Source: Nitrincola lacisaponensis
GTDB taxonomy: Bacteria; Pseudomonadota; Gammaproteobacteria; Pseudomonadales; Balneatricaceae
Reading direction: 5' to 3'
NCBI RefSeq assembly: GCF_000691225.1
Contig: NZ_JMSZ01000016.1
Location: 682,001 to 746,000, forward strand
Length of the DNA: 64,000 nt
Positions 17,984 to 25,416 of this stretch are shown in pieces; within the stretch, counting starts at the first letter, position 1, and every line of letters begins with the position of its first letter. The position numbers were made by a program, and so were the translations under genes. The notes beneath the pieces were generated by a model, which was not told where the DNA came from, made no database searches, and saw only the letters and a list, made by a program, of their open reading frames with translations.

Positions 17984-18774
17984 TGGGAAATCTAACACGC
18001 GCACAAATTGAAGAACTGGCCACCTACTGTGAAGAGGCGGAATTGAAAGCCTACGAAATCACCAAGGTCACCGATCAGTATCCCGAGATGACCTACGAAG
18101 ATGCCTTTGATGTGCAGTGGGAAGTCAGACGTCGCAAAGAAGCTCGCGGCCATAAAGTCGTGGGCATGAAAATGGGCCTGACCTCTTGGGCGAAGATGGC
18201 GCAGATGGGTGTGGAACACCCGTGCTATGGCTACCTAGCGGATTACTTCAGTGTGCCGGAAGGCGGCGAGATCAAGATGGATGAATTGATCCATCCCAAG
18301 ATCGAAGCGGAAATCGCCTTTGTTACCAAAGCGCCCTTAAAAGGCCCAGGTGTTCACATTGGTGATGTGATGCGCGCTACTGACTTTATCATTCCTGCCG
18401 TGGAAGTGATCGACTCACGCTACAAGGACTTTAAGTTCGATTTGAAGAGTGTGATTGCGGATAACTCCAGTTCGACTCGATTTATCACCGGCGGTCGTAT
18501 GGCCCGTTTGGAAGATGTGGATGTGACCACCTTAGGCGTGGTGATGGAGATCAACGGCGAAGTGGTGGCTACGGGCGCGGGTGCGGCTGTACTCGGACAC
18601 CCTGCAGCCTCCGTGGCGATGCTGGCAAATATGCTGGGAGAGCGAGGAGAAGAGATCCCTGCAGGTACTTTCATTATGACGGGGGGTATCACCGCCGCTG
18701 TCACGGTGAATCGAGGCGATTCGATCAATATCCGTTATCAGGATCTGGGAACGATTACGGCTAAATTTGTTTAA
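17983..18774 (+). CDS. dmpH: 4-oxalocrotonate decarboxylase
   Basis: Decarboxylates 2-oxo-3-hexenedioate to 2-hydroxypenta-2,4-dienoate, which is passed to the hydratase DmpE; the two proteins are known to form a complex. It is a 263-residue member of the hydratase/decarboxylase family with KMGLTSWAKMAQMG, HPKIEAEIAFV and AVEVIDSRYKDFKF. Translation is coupled to dmpG by the TAATG overlap. Confidence 0.93.
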   Translation: MGNLTRAQIEELATYCEEAELKAYEITKVTDQYPEMTYEDAFDVQWEVRRRKEARGHKVVGMKMGLTSWAKMAQMGVEHPCYGYLADYFSVPEGGEIKMDELIHPKIEAEIAFVTKAPLKGPGVHIGDVMRATDFIIPAVEVIDSRYKDFKFDLKSVIADNSSSTRFITGGRMARLEDVDVTTLGVVMEINGEVVATGAGAAVLGHPAASVAMLANMLGERGEEIPAGTFIMTGGITAAVTVNRGDSINIRYQDLGTITAKFV

Positions 18775-18818
18775 CCTGAATGTTGTATTCCAACAATAAC
18801 AGTAATAAAGGAAACATG

Positions 18819-19631
18819 ATGAATACGTTAAAAGCCTGCGCATTAACTGCGTTACTACTATCCCCCTTAGTCTCTCAAGCCGGGCAATACGTGCCTGGCA
18901 TTGAGGGGGTGAAATCAGCCGTTGTACCGCCGCCGGGTGTCTATTACCGTGGTTACGCGGTTCACTATGATGCGGATAAAGCGGATGGTTTACCACCGAA
19001 TAGCAGTGTGAAGGTGGATGCTTTGGCACACCGTTTTATCTGGGTCACCGAAACCGAAGTGCTCGGTGGTCAACTGGGTTTTGAGGCGATTTTGCCCATG
19101 GTCAGAACGGATCTGGATATTGGGAATGGTATGGTGCGTGACAAACAAACCGGACTCGGTGACCTGTTCGTCGGCTCCTTGATTGGTTGGCATGGTGATC
19201 GCTGGGATGCAGTCGCTGCCGCTGGTATTTGGAGTCCCACCGGTAAAAGCAGTCGTCCCGCTGATCCTGGATTTGGCTATACCGAACTGATGCTGACGCT
19301 GGGTGGCACCTATTTCTTCAACGATGAAAAAGATCTTTCTTTCTCGGCTTTATCACGTTACGAAATCGCAGATAAGAGCAGTGTGAATGACGAGTTGGTG
19401 GTTGAATGGGGGCTAGGTAAACATCACGGACTGCTGGATCTGGGTCTTGTCGGTTACAGCCGTTGGGAGCTGGAAGGTGGTAAAGCTGAAACCCATGCCG
19501 TGGGTGTTTCAGCAGGTTATTTCTGGCCACAACTGATGATGGGAATTGATGCCGGTGTCTACCAAGAACATAGCGTCAAGCAAGGTTTTGAAGGCACTAA
19601 GTTTAGAGTCGCGCTAACCAAGGTGTTTTGA
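18819..19631 (+). CDS. Outer-membrane channel-like protein, phenol MetA-degradation family
   Basis: A secreted beta-barrel-type protein of about 270 residues, similar to the SphA-like proteins encoded in aromatic degradation operons and thought to help uptake of hydrophobic substrates. The N-terminus is a clean signal peptide (MNTLKACALTALLLSPLVSQA) with likely cleavage before GQYVPG, followed by VKSAVVPPPGVYYRGYAVHY and alternating amphipathic strands ending in an aromatic residue (KVF). I take ATG 18819, spaced 6 bases from AAGGA; ATG 18816 is equally possible, and an upstream frame to 18780 has no ribosome-binding site. It lies between dmpH and dmpI. Confidence 0.8.
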   Translation: MNTLKACALTALLLSPLVSQAGQYVPGIEGVKSAVVPPPGVYYRGYAVHYDADKADGLPPNSSVKVDALAHRFIWVTETEVLGGQLGFEAILPMVRTDLDIGNGMVRDKQTGLGDLFVGSLIGWHGDRWDAVAAAGIWSPTGKSSRPADPGFGYTELMLTLGGTYFFNDEKDLSFSALSRYEIADKSSVNDELVVEWGLGKHHGLLDLGLVGYSRWELEGGKAETHAVGVSAGYFWPQLMMGIDAGVYQEHSVKQGFEGTKFRVALTKVF

Positions 19632-19650
19632 TCATCTTTATTAATAGGGG

Positions 19651-19702
19651 ATTCATCATGATGCTTAGCTAAACCTGCCAAGTAGATGGTGAATCCCTGA
19701 TA
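19651..19702 (+). other. Stem-loop between the channel gene and dmpI
   Basis: GGGATTCATCAT (near 19648-19660) and ATGGTGAATCCC (near 19687-19698) form a 12-bp stem with one G-U pair and a loop of about 26 bases. No T-run follows. It occupies most of the 81-base gap before dmpI and may stabilise or process the mRNA. It also contains a four-codon ATG...TAA frame that I regard as chance. Confidence 0.45.
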
Positions 19703-19712
19703 GGAGAGTGTT

Positions 19713-19904
19713 ATGCCAATTGCTCAGCTCTACATTATGGAAGGGCGTAGTGATGCTCAAAAGGAGCGCTTAATTGAATCTGTGACTGAATCCATCGCTT
19801 CATCGCTGGATGCGCCGATTGAAGCAGTGAGGGTTATTATTACCGAGATGCCAAAGCAGCATTTTGGTATAGCTGGAAAATCGGCTAAGGCACTGGGTCG
19901 CTAA
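19713..19904 (+). CDS. dmpI: 4-oxalocrotonate tautomerase
   Basis: Isomerises 4-oxalocrotonate (2-hydroxymuconate) before decarboxylation. It is 63 codons long; after removal of Met the catalytic Pro1 is exposed (MPIAQLYIMEGR), and the two arginines expected for substrate binding are at R11 and R40 counting from Pro1. AGGAGAG precedes the ATG. It ends only two bases from the end of the convergent regulator gene dmpR. Confidence 0.95.
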   Translation: MPIAQLYIMEGRSDAQKERLIESVTESIASSLDAPIEAVRVIITEMPKQHFGIAGKSAKALGR

Positions 19905-19906
19905 TC

Positions 19907-21607
19907 TTAAGGCTCTTCACTACGCTTTAATCGATAGGCCAAAGCAGCCCGCGTTAACCCGAGCAATCGAGCGGCAGCAGAAATGTTGCCGTCAGATTTC
20001 TGCATCGCTTTGTCGATTAAGGCTTTTTCAACCGCTTCAATACTGATCTCTTGAGACAGTACCTGTTCCGACAGTGAGTCTAATACTAGCGATTCAACAG
20101 ATCTGTTTTCCAGCTGTCCAGAGCGTGTATTGATCTTTCTGACTTGAGCACTTTCCGGCTTCTCTTGCTTCCAGCGGGTATTGAACAAGCTTTGTTCGTT
20201 AATAAAGCCCTGCTCATCGGTCAGAATAATGCCGCGTTCGATGGTATTTTCGAGCTCACGAATATTACCCGGCCAATCATGCTCATGTAGCGCCGCTAAT
20301 GCCCGATCCGTAAATCCAAGCGTAGCTTTTCGGTACAATTTTTCGTAGCGTTTGCGAAAGTGCTCTGCTAACAATGCAATATCATTTTGCCGCTCTCGCA
20401 AGGGAGGAATCACAACCATATAGGCATTAATCCGATAGAAAAGATCAGCTCGAAAACGACCGGCTTTCACGGCTTCTGCTAAGTCCTCATTGGTTGCGGC
20501 AACAATACGTACATCGACTTTGCGTGTTTGATCATCACCTACACGCTCGAGTTCGCCTTCTTGAATAACGCGTAACAGGGCGGCTTGTGCTCTTGGTGAA
20601 AGCTCAACTACCTCATCTAAAAAAATAGTACCGCCATTGGCACGTTCAAAACGGCCTTTACGAGATTGAGTGGCACCGGTAAATGCACCTTTTTCAACCC
20701 CAAAGAGCTCTGACTCAATCAGCTCAGGAGGGATTGCAGCACAGTTAATCGCTACAAAAGGGCCCTCTTTTCGGGTGCTCATACTATGCACGCGTCGGGC
20801 GAGTACTTCTTTTCCTGTGCCGGTTTCACCAATCAGAAGCATGGTTACTTCTGCATTGGCGCCACGATCAATCATTTCTAATGCACTGGTAAAGGGCGGT
20901 GCTTCACCGATGGCTTTGGGCAGGTCTTCAGGAAAGCCCAGACTTTGCTCTAAATCAGCAATGCGTGATTGAAGCTCATACAGCTCATCAATTAAGGGAG
21001 CTTCTCTAAAAAAGTGGCTAAACTCTTCATGATCAGGCCATTCAGTTGCCACCTTGCCAACAATATAGCAATGTTGATCACCTTGGCCGCGACACTCCAC
21101 TTCACGAAATTGAATATCGAGCCCGGTAAAGTGACTAGAATAGGCACAGGCATAACCCAACAGCATCCAGCAGGCTGGCTCGTTTAATTGCCCTAGGCTC
21201 ATGCGGCAAATTTCTACTTCAAAGGAGTCAATCCATTCAAATTCGGCATAGAAGTGTTTTTTCTTCGGATCATACTCCAGCACCAAGGGCACGACTTTAA
21301 CCATACCACGTAAGCAATGCAGTTGAGGGCCGGTTAAAAAGGCTTCATCAGGAGTTGCGTGGGGATTTAGTTTTTTGGCTAACTCGGCATCACGCATCCC
21401 GGAATAATAGCCAAGGCGCATGAAAAAGCCTTTGCCACGCTCCATGCCCAGTGTGGTGATAATTTCTTTACGAAAACTGGATAGCGCACCTAAACCCATC
21501 AGAACAGTTCGTTGTTCAGCTAACCAGATTTTGCCTTCTTCAGGGTTAAAGTGAAGCTTATCAACTAGGTGTTTTAGGTCTGGAAATGCCAAACGTGTAT
21601 CAGACAT
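19907..21607 (-). CDS. dmpR: Phenol-responsive sigma54 activator (DmpR/XylR family)
   Basis: Activator that binds phenolic effectors directly and drives the sigma54 promoter of the catabolic operon. The N-terminal effector domain (about 1-210) includes a V4R-type region with the cysteine cluster C146, C153, C172 and C180 that in relatives binds zinc. The AAA+ domain has Walker A GETGTGKE (260-267), the sigma54-contact loop GAFTGA (307-312) and Walker B GGTIFLDEV (325-333). A Fis-type helix-turn-helix closes the protein (SAARLLGLTRAALAYRL). It has 566 residues, the family norm. It is encoded on the opposite strand to the operon and converges with dmpI. Confidence 0.96.
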   Translation of the reverse strand: MSDTRLAFPDLKHLVDKLHFNPEEGKIWLAEQRTVLMGLGALSSFRKEIITTLGMERGKGFFMRLGYYSGMRDAELAKKLNPHATPDEAFLTGPQLHCLRGMVKVVPLVLEYDPKKKHFYAEFEWIDSFEVEICRMSLGQLNEPACWMLLGYACAYSSHFTGLDIQFREVECRGQGDQHCYIVGKVATEWPDHEEFSHFFREAPLIDELYELQSRIADLEQSLGFPEDLPKAIGEAPPFTSALEMIDRGANAEVTMLLIGETGTGKEVLARRVHSMSTRKEGPFVAINCAAIPPELIESELFGVEKGAFTGATQSRKGRFERANGGTIFLDEVVELSPRAQAALLRVIQEGELERVGDDQTRKVDVRIVAATNEDLAEAVKAGRFRADLFYRINAYMVVIPPLRERQNDIALLAEHFRKRYEKLYRKATLGFTDRALAALHEHDWPGNIRELENTIERGIILTDEQGFINEQSLFNTRWKQEKPESAQVRKINTRSGQLENRSVESLVLDSLSEQVLSQEISIEAVEKALIDKAMQKSDGNISAAARLLGLTRAALAYRLKRSEEP

Positions 21608-21729
21608 GCTCTACCTGTTTTTGTATTTATTATATGCATTTACAGGTTATATCATTTACATGTACATGTGTACAGGCGGGGCCTTCATCTTAAGAAGAAT
21701 ACACCCGCCTTACCTTGAACCCGGGTTGA
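21608..21729 (-). promoter_or_regulatory. Probable dmpR promoter region
   Basis: The 122-base gap between lutC and dmpR is AT-rich next to dmpR. On the minus strand a perfect TATAAT occupies 21634-21629, about 22 bases before the start codon; no convincing -35 sits at the right distance. A 12-base palindrome ACATGTACATGT at 21658-21669 and a GGCGGG/CCCGCC inverted repeat further upstream could be operator or weak terminator elements. DmpR genes in other hosts are expressed from sigma70 promoters, so this is plausible but not proven. Confidence 0.45.
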
Positions 21730-22392
21730 TCAGGCCACCAGAAAAATCACCAGCCGACGAGGTCCATGTGCACCCATCTGCAGTTTTTGCTCTATATCTG
21801 CACTGCGTGATGGACCTGTGATCATGTTGACGGTACGCGGAAGGCTATCCGGGTAACGTGCTCTGAGTTGGCTCCAGGCTTCTTCATAGACACCGACGAT
21901 ATCACTGCGCTGCAGGATGACCAGGTGATTGTCGGGCAGGAAATTCAGTGTAGTGGGGCTCTCAGGGCGGGAGTAGAGCATCAAGGTGCCGGTTTCCGCA
22001 ATGCCCAGAAAGGACAGGGTCAGGCTGGCCAGGTCACCTGCCTGAGCGACTCCCTGACGCACCCGCAGTGTCTCCGGCAATTGTTTGCACAGCTCCGGTA
22101 ACGGATTATCACTGGCCACCACCAGCTCATCAATACCGGTTTGTTGCAGCCAGTTGGCGACAGCCGATGGCACCTGTTGCAGGCTGGACAGTTCAATCAC
22201 TTCTGCAGCAGCTTCACGCGCCATCTCAATAAACAGTGCCTGACGTTCCGCCTCGGGTAGCTGTGCACGTGCCGGAATCGCATTACGGGCTTTGGCAGCC
22301 AGACGCGCGGCAACCCGTTCACGCTCGGCGGCTGTGGGTTCAATACGCCCGAGTCCACGGCCAATACGGCCCAGTATTTCTGCTTTACTCAT
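21730..22392 (-). CDS. lutC: Lactate utilization protein C
   Basis: Third component of the LutABC L-lactate oxidation system; an LUD-domain protein (220 residues) starting MSKAEILGRIGRGLGR. The LUD fold region includes LLYSRPESPTTLNFLPDNH near residues 135-153 on the translated strand. I start at 22392, where the ATG overlaps the lutB stop as ATGA; an in-frame extension to 22599 would be out-of-frame lutB sequence. Ends 123 bases before dmpR, which marks the junction between this operon and the phenol cluster. Confidence 0.9.
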   Translation of the reverse strand: MSKAEILGRIGRGLGRIEPTAAERERVAARLAAKARNAIPARAQLPEAERQALFIEMAREAAAEVIELSSLQQVPSAVANWLQQTGIDELVVASDNPLPELCKQLPETLRVRQGVAQAGDLASLTLSFLGIAETGTLMLYSRPESPTTLNFLPDNHLVILQRSDIVGVYEEAWSQLRARYPDSLPRTVNMITGPSRSADIEQKLQMGAHGPRRLVIFLVA

Positions 22393-23807
22393 GATGACTG
22401 TCTCGCTTTCTGCTGTTCCTGCCACTGTTGCATAAAGGTTTTGCCACTGGGTGCGGGCATCTCCCGTCCATCTGTCCAGCCACTGGCCAGAGGCAACTTG
22501 CTGATACGGCCCTTCTTGCCTGCCAGACTGCGCAGTACCCGACTGCCGATGCGGGTCAGTTGTCGATACAGGGCAGGACGCCTTGCTACAAAGCTCCATA
22601 CGCCTAAGCCCCAGCGTGCAGCGCCTGGAGTCAGGTGCTTTTCAAACTCATCACGGCGCCAGTGGCGCATCAGCTTGGGCAGTGGAATACGAACAGGGCA
22701 GACTGATTCACACTTGCCGCAGAAGGTCGATGCATTGGGGAGCAGGGCTGCCTGTTCGATACCGATCATCTGAGGTGTCAGTACCGACCCCATCGGACCG
22801 GGATAGACCCAGCCATAGCTGTGTCCACCGATGGCCCCATAGACCGGGCAGTGATTCATGCACGCCGCACAGCGAATGCAGCGCAACATCTCACGCAGCT
22901 CACTGGCGATCATGTCACTGCGGCCATTGTCGACCAGGACAACATGATAGTCTTCCGGACCATCCTGATCACCGGGACGTCGTGGACCGGTAGACAGGGT
23001 GTTGTATACGGTGAACTCCTGTCCGGTAGCGGAACGGGCCAGCAGGCGTAAAAACAGCGTCATGTCTTCCAGTGTCGGCACCACTTTCTCGATAGAGGTG
23101 ACGACGATGTGTGTTTTTGGCAGTGTCTGGGTCAGGTCACCATTGCCTTCATTGGTGACAATAATACTGGAGCCGGTTTCGGCGACCAGAAAGTTGGCTC
23201 CGGTAATGCCGACATCTGCGGCGACAAACTTGGTACGCAGTTCTTCACGCGCCTCCTGCATCAGTACTGCAGGGTCCATGGACTTGGGCTTGTGGTGATG
23301 AGCGTGAAAGGTTTCCGAGACATCTTCGAGGTTCAGGTGAATAGCGGGTGCAATAATATGACTGGGGTGTTCGCCCCGCAGTTGCAGAATATATTCGCCC
23401 AGATCTGTTTCAACAGGCGTGACGCCGTTGGCTTCCAGATACTCATTCAGATTGATCTCTTCGGTCACCATGGATTTGCCTTTGGTCACCGTGCGAGCCT
23501 GTTTGTCCTGACAGATTTTCAGAATTGTCTGACGGGCTTCATCTGCGGTGCGACACCAGTGTACATGGCCACCGTTTTCCAGCACTTTGGCTTCAAAGGC
23601 CTCCAGATAGAGGTCCAGGTGTTCGATGATATGGTTTTTCAGATCTCGCGCTTCATCACGGAGCTGCTCGAATTCCGGCAATCGGGCGATAGCGGCAGCG
23701 CGTTTGTGCGGGAAGCCGGTTTTGACATTCCCCAGCGCTTTCTGCAGGCCGACATCCTGCAGTGCAATACGCGCATTATCTTTAAAGTCGGGACTGGTAA
23801 TCTGCAT
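22389..23807 (-). CDS. lutB: Lactate utilization iron-sulfur protein B
   Basis: Iron-sulfur subunit of the LutABC lactate dehydrogenase. It has 472 residues with an N-terminal LUD region and two ferredoxin-like clusters: CIRCAACMNHCPVYG near residues 315-329 and CGKCESVCPVRIPLP near 368-382, typical of two 4Fe-4S centres. The AxxGhxYGWVYPGPMG-type segment between them matches the family. It is flanked by lutA (11 bases upstream) and lutC (4-base ATGA overlap). Confidence 0.94.
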   Translation of the reverse strand: MQITSPDFKDNARIALQDVGLQKALGNVKTGFPHKRAAAIARLPEFEQLRDEARDLKNHIIEHLDLYLEAFEAKVLENGGHVHWCRTADEARQTILKICQDKQARTVTKGKSMVTEEINLNEYLEANGVTPVETDLGEYILQLRGEHPSHIIAPAIHLNLEDVSETFHAHHHKPKSMDPAVLMQEAREELRTKFVAADVGITGANFLVAETGSSIIVTNEGNGDLTQTLPKTHIVVTSIEKVVPTLEDMTLFLRLLARSATGQEFTVYNTLSTGPRRPGDQDGPEDYHVVLVDNGRSDMIASELREMLRCIRCAACMNHCPVYGAIGGHSYGWVYPGPMGSVLTPQMIGIEQAALLPNASTFCGKCESVCPVRIPLPKLMRHWRRDEFEKHLTPGAARWGLGVWSFVARRPALYRQLTRIGSRVLRSLAGKKGRISKLPLASGWTDGREMPAPSGKTFMQQWQEQQKARQSS

Positions 23808-23818
23808 GCTAATTTCCC

Positions 23819-24604
23819 TTATCCGGCTTTGATGGACGACTGGGTTTCGCCCAGTGCAGGCTGATCGGTCATGCCAGCCAGTACTTCAACAACGTGACGG
23901 ACTTCAACCGCATGACCCTGGCGTTGCAGTTTGCCTGCCATGTTCAGCAGGCAGCCGAGGTCACCACCCAGTAGCGTTTTGGCACCGGCATTAACAATGT
24001 TGTCGGTCTTGTTGCTGACCATGCGGTTGGATATATCCGGGTATTTGACACAGAAAGTACCGCCAAAGCCGCAGCAGGTTTCGCTTTCTTCCATCTCTTT
24101 CAGCTCCACACCCTCAAGCTGGGCGAGCAGCTGGCGTGGCTGTTGCTTGATGCCCAGCTCACGCAGTCCGGAGCAGGAGTCATGATAGGTCACAGTACCG
24201 GAATAGGGTTGATTGGGCAGTTCTGCATGCAGTACATCAACCAGGAAGCTGGTGATCTCATACGCGCGTGCTTTCAATGATTCTGCACGTGCCTTCCAGG
24301 GGTCCTGGTCATCAAACAGCTCCGGATAATGGTGCAGCATGCTGATGCAGGAACCGGACGGTGCTACAACATAGGCATAGCCATCCAGCGCCGCAATTGT
24401 CTGGCGAGCGATATCGGCACTGGTACTGAAATCACCACTGTTAAAGGCCGGTTGACCACAGCAGGTTTGTTGTTCCGGTACTTCTACACGACAGCCTGCC
24501 TGCTCCAGCAGTTTGATGGTGGCAAAGCCAACCTCGGGGCGGTACAGATCGGCCAGACAGGTTATGAACAGGCCAATGACAGGTGGGTTATTATTAGGTT
24601 TCAC
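23819..24604 (-). CDS. lutA: Lactate utilization protein A (cysteine-rich Fe-S protein)
   Basis: First gene of the lutABC operon; the protein has two cysteine-rich CCG domains, the first with TCCGQPAFNSGD near 47-58 and the second with SETCCGFGGTFCVKYP near 181-196, as in heterodisulfide-reductase-type subunits. It has 261 residues. The start codon is GTG (complement of 24602-24604), with GAGGA upstream on the minus strand. A GntR/FCD regulator is divergently encoded 113 bases away. Confidence 0.93.
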   Translation of the reverse strand: MKPNNNPPVIGLFITCLADLYRPEVGFATIKLLEQAGCRVEVPEQQTCCGQPAFNSGDFSTSADIARQTIAALDGYAYVVAPSGSCISMLHHYPELFDDQDPWKARAESLKARAYEITSFLVDVLHAELPNQPYSGTVTYHDSCSGLRELGIKQQPRQLLAQLEGVELKEMEESETCCGFGGTFCVKYPDISNRMVSNKTDNIVNAGAKTLLGGDLGCLLNMAGKLQRQGHAVEVRHVVEVLAGMTDQPALGETQSSIKAG

Positions 24605-24704
24605 ACTGAGTCCTCAAAGGGCAACAACATAGATAACGGTAAACCGCCATAGATCACTACAAGATAGGCGAGAAGCCGGTTAAAATAAATGCAGATGCGC
24701 AAAC

Positions 24705-24715
24705 TGGTCTGACCA
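24705..24715. promoter_or_regulatory. Putative LldR-type operator
   Basis: TGGTC-T-GACCA is a perfect inverted repeat in the lutA/regulator intergenic region. FCD-type GntR regulators of lactate genes bind TGGTNNNACCA-like palindromes, so this fits as their operator. It ends two bases before the regulator's ATG, a position that would allow autorepression. A TTAAAAT sequence at 24680-24686 may be the -10 of the regulator gene. Confidence 0.6.
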
Positions 24716-24717
24716 AG

Positions 24718-25416
24718 ATGAATTCAGAGACACCTGTAACGCCACGCGAACGGCTCCGGCAACAGCTGACACAGCAAATCGCAACCGGGGCACTGATTCC
24801 CGGAGCACCATTACCTTCGGAGCGTGCTCTGGCGGCGGAATACAGCATGTCGCGTGCCTGTGTGCGCGAGGTGGTACAGGGACTGGTTGCTGACGACCTG
24901 ATCGAAACAACGCAGGGCGGACGCAGTCGTTGTGCAAATCTGTTGCAGTCACATCTCAGCTTGCCGGTGGCAACCGAGTCGAGCCTGGCCTTGCAGCTGG
25001 AGGTGATGGAAGCGCGAGCCTTGCTGGAAGGTGAGGCGGCGTACTATTGTGCGCTGCGTGCAACTGATGCGCAGTTGGCGGCGCTTGATGCTGAGTATCA
25101 GGCCATGCAGCAGCGCAGTCGGGGGCAGTCTACCCTGCACAAAGCCAAGGCTGATCTGACGTTTCACATGATGATTGCAGAGTCCAGTCATCACCTGTTG
25201 GTGATCAGCTTCAGCCAGTTATTCTATGCCCGTTATTTCAATGCGATTCATGGTGCCTTATCCAGCACGCTGAAGCGTTATGGACGTTATCCGGATGGCA
25301 TTGCCCAGCAGCATGGCCGTATTCACCGGGCCATCCAGGCGCGTAATCCTGAACAGGCGCGCCTGGAAGCCAGTGAACATATCTTATATACCCGACGCCT
25401 GCTTGAGACAGCCTGA
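24718..25416 (+). CDS. GntR-family (FadR/FCD) lactate operon regulator
   Basis: Probable LldR/LutR-type repressor of lutABC. The winged helix-turn-helix spans about residues 8-75 (GALIPGAPLPSERALAAEYS, then MSRACVREVVQGLVADDLIE), and the rest is an FCD effector-binding domain with metal-site histidines in HMMIAESSHH near 149-158 and HGRIHRAI near 199-206. It has 232 residues. There is no good Shine-Dalgarno before ATG 24718; the message may have a very short leader. The 3' end overlaps the convergent leuA gene by 33 bases. Confidence 0.85.
   Translation: MNSETPVTPRERLRQQLTQQIATGALIPGAPLPSERALAAEYSMSRACVREVVQGLVADDLIETTQGGRSRCANLLQSHLSLPVATESSLALQLEVMEARALLEGEAAYYCALRATDAQLAALDAEYQAMQQRSRGQSTLHKAKADLTFHMMIAESSHHLLVISFSQLFYARYFNAIHGALSSTLKRYGRYPDGIAQQHGRIHRAIQARNPEQARLEASEHILYTRRLLETA

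Noticed and set aside
21658-21669. ACATGTACATGT as a mobile-element end
   Set aside because: The palindrome is alone, without a matching repeat or a transposase nearby. It is kept only as a possible operator near dmpR.
23109-23864. Plus-strand frame of 251 codons opposite lutB
   Set aside because: It is antisense to a conserved iron-sulfur protein gene with no recognisable domain and no promoter.
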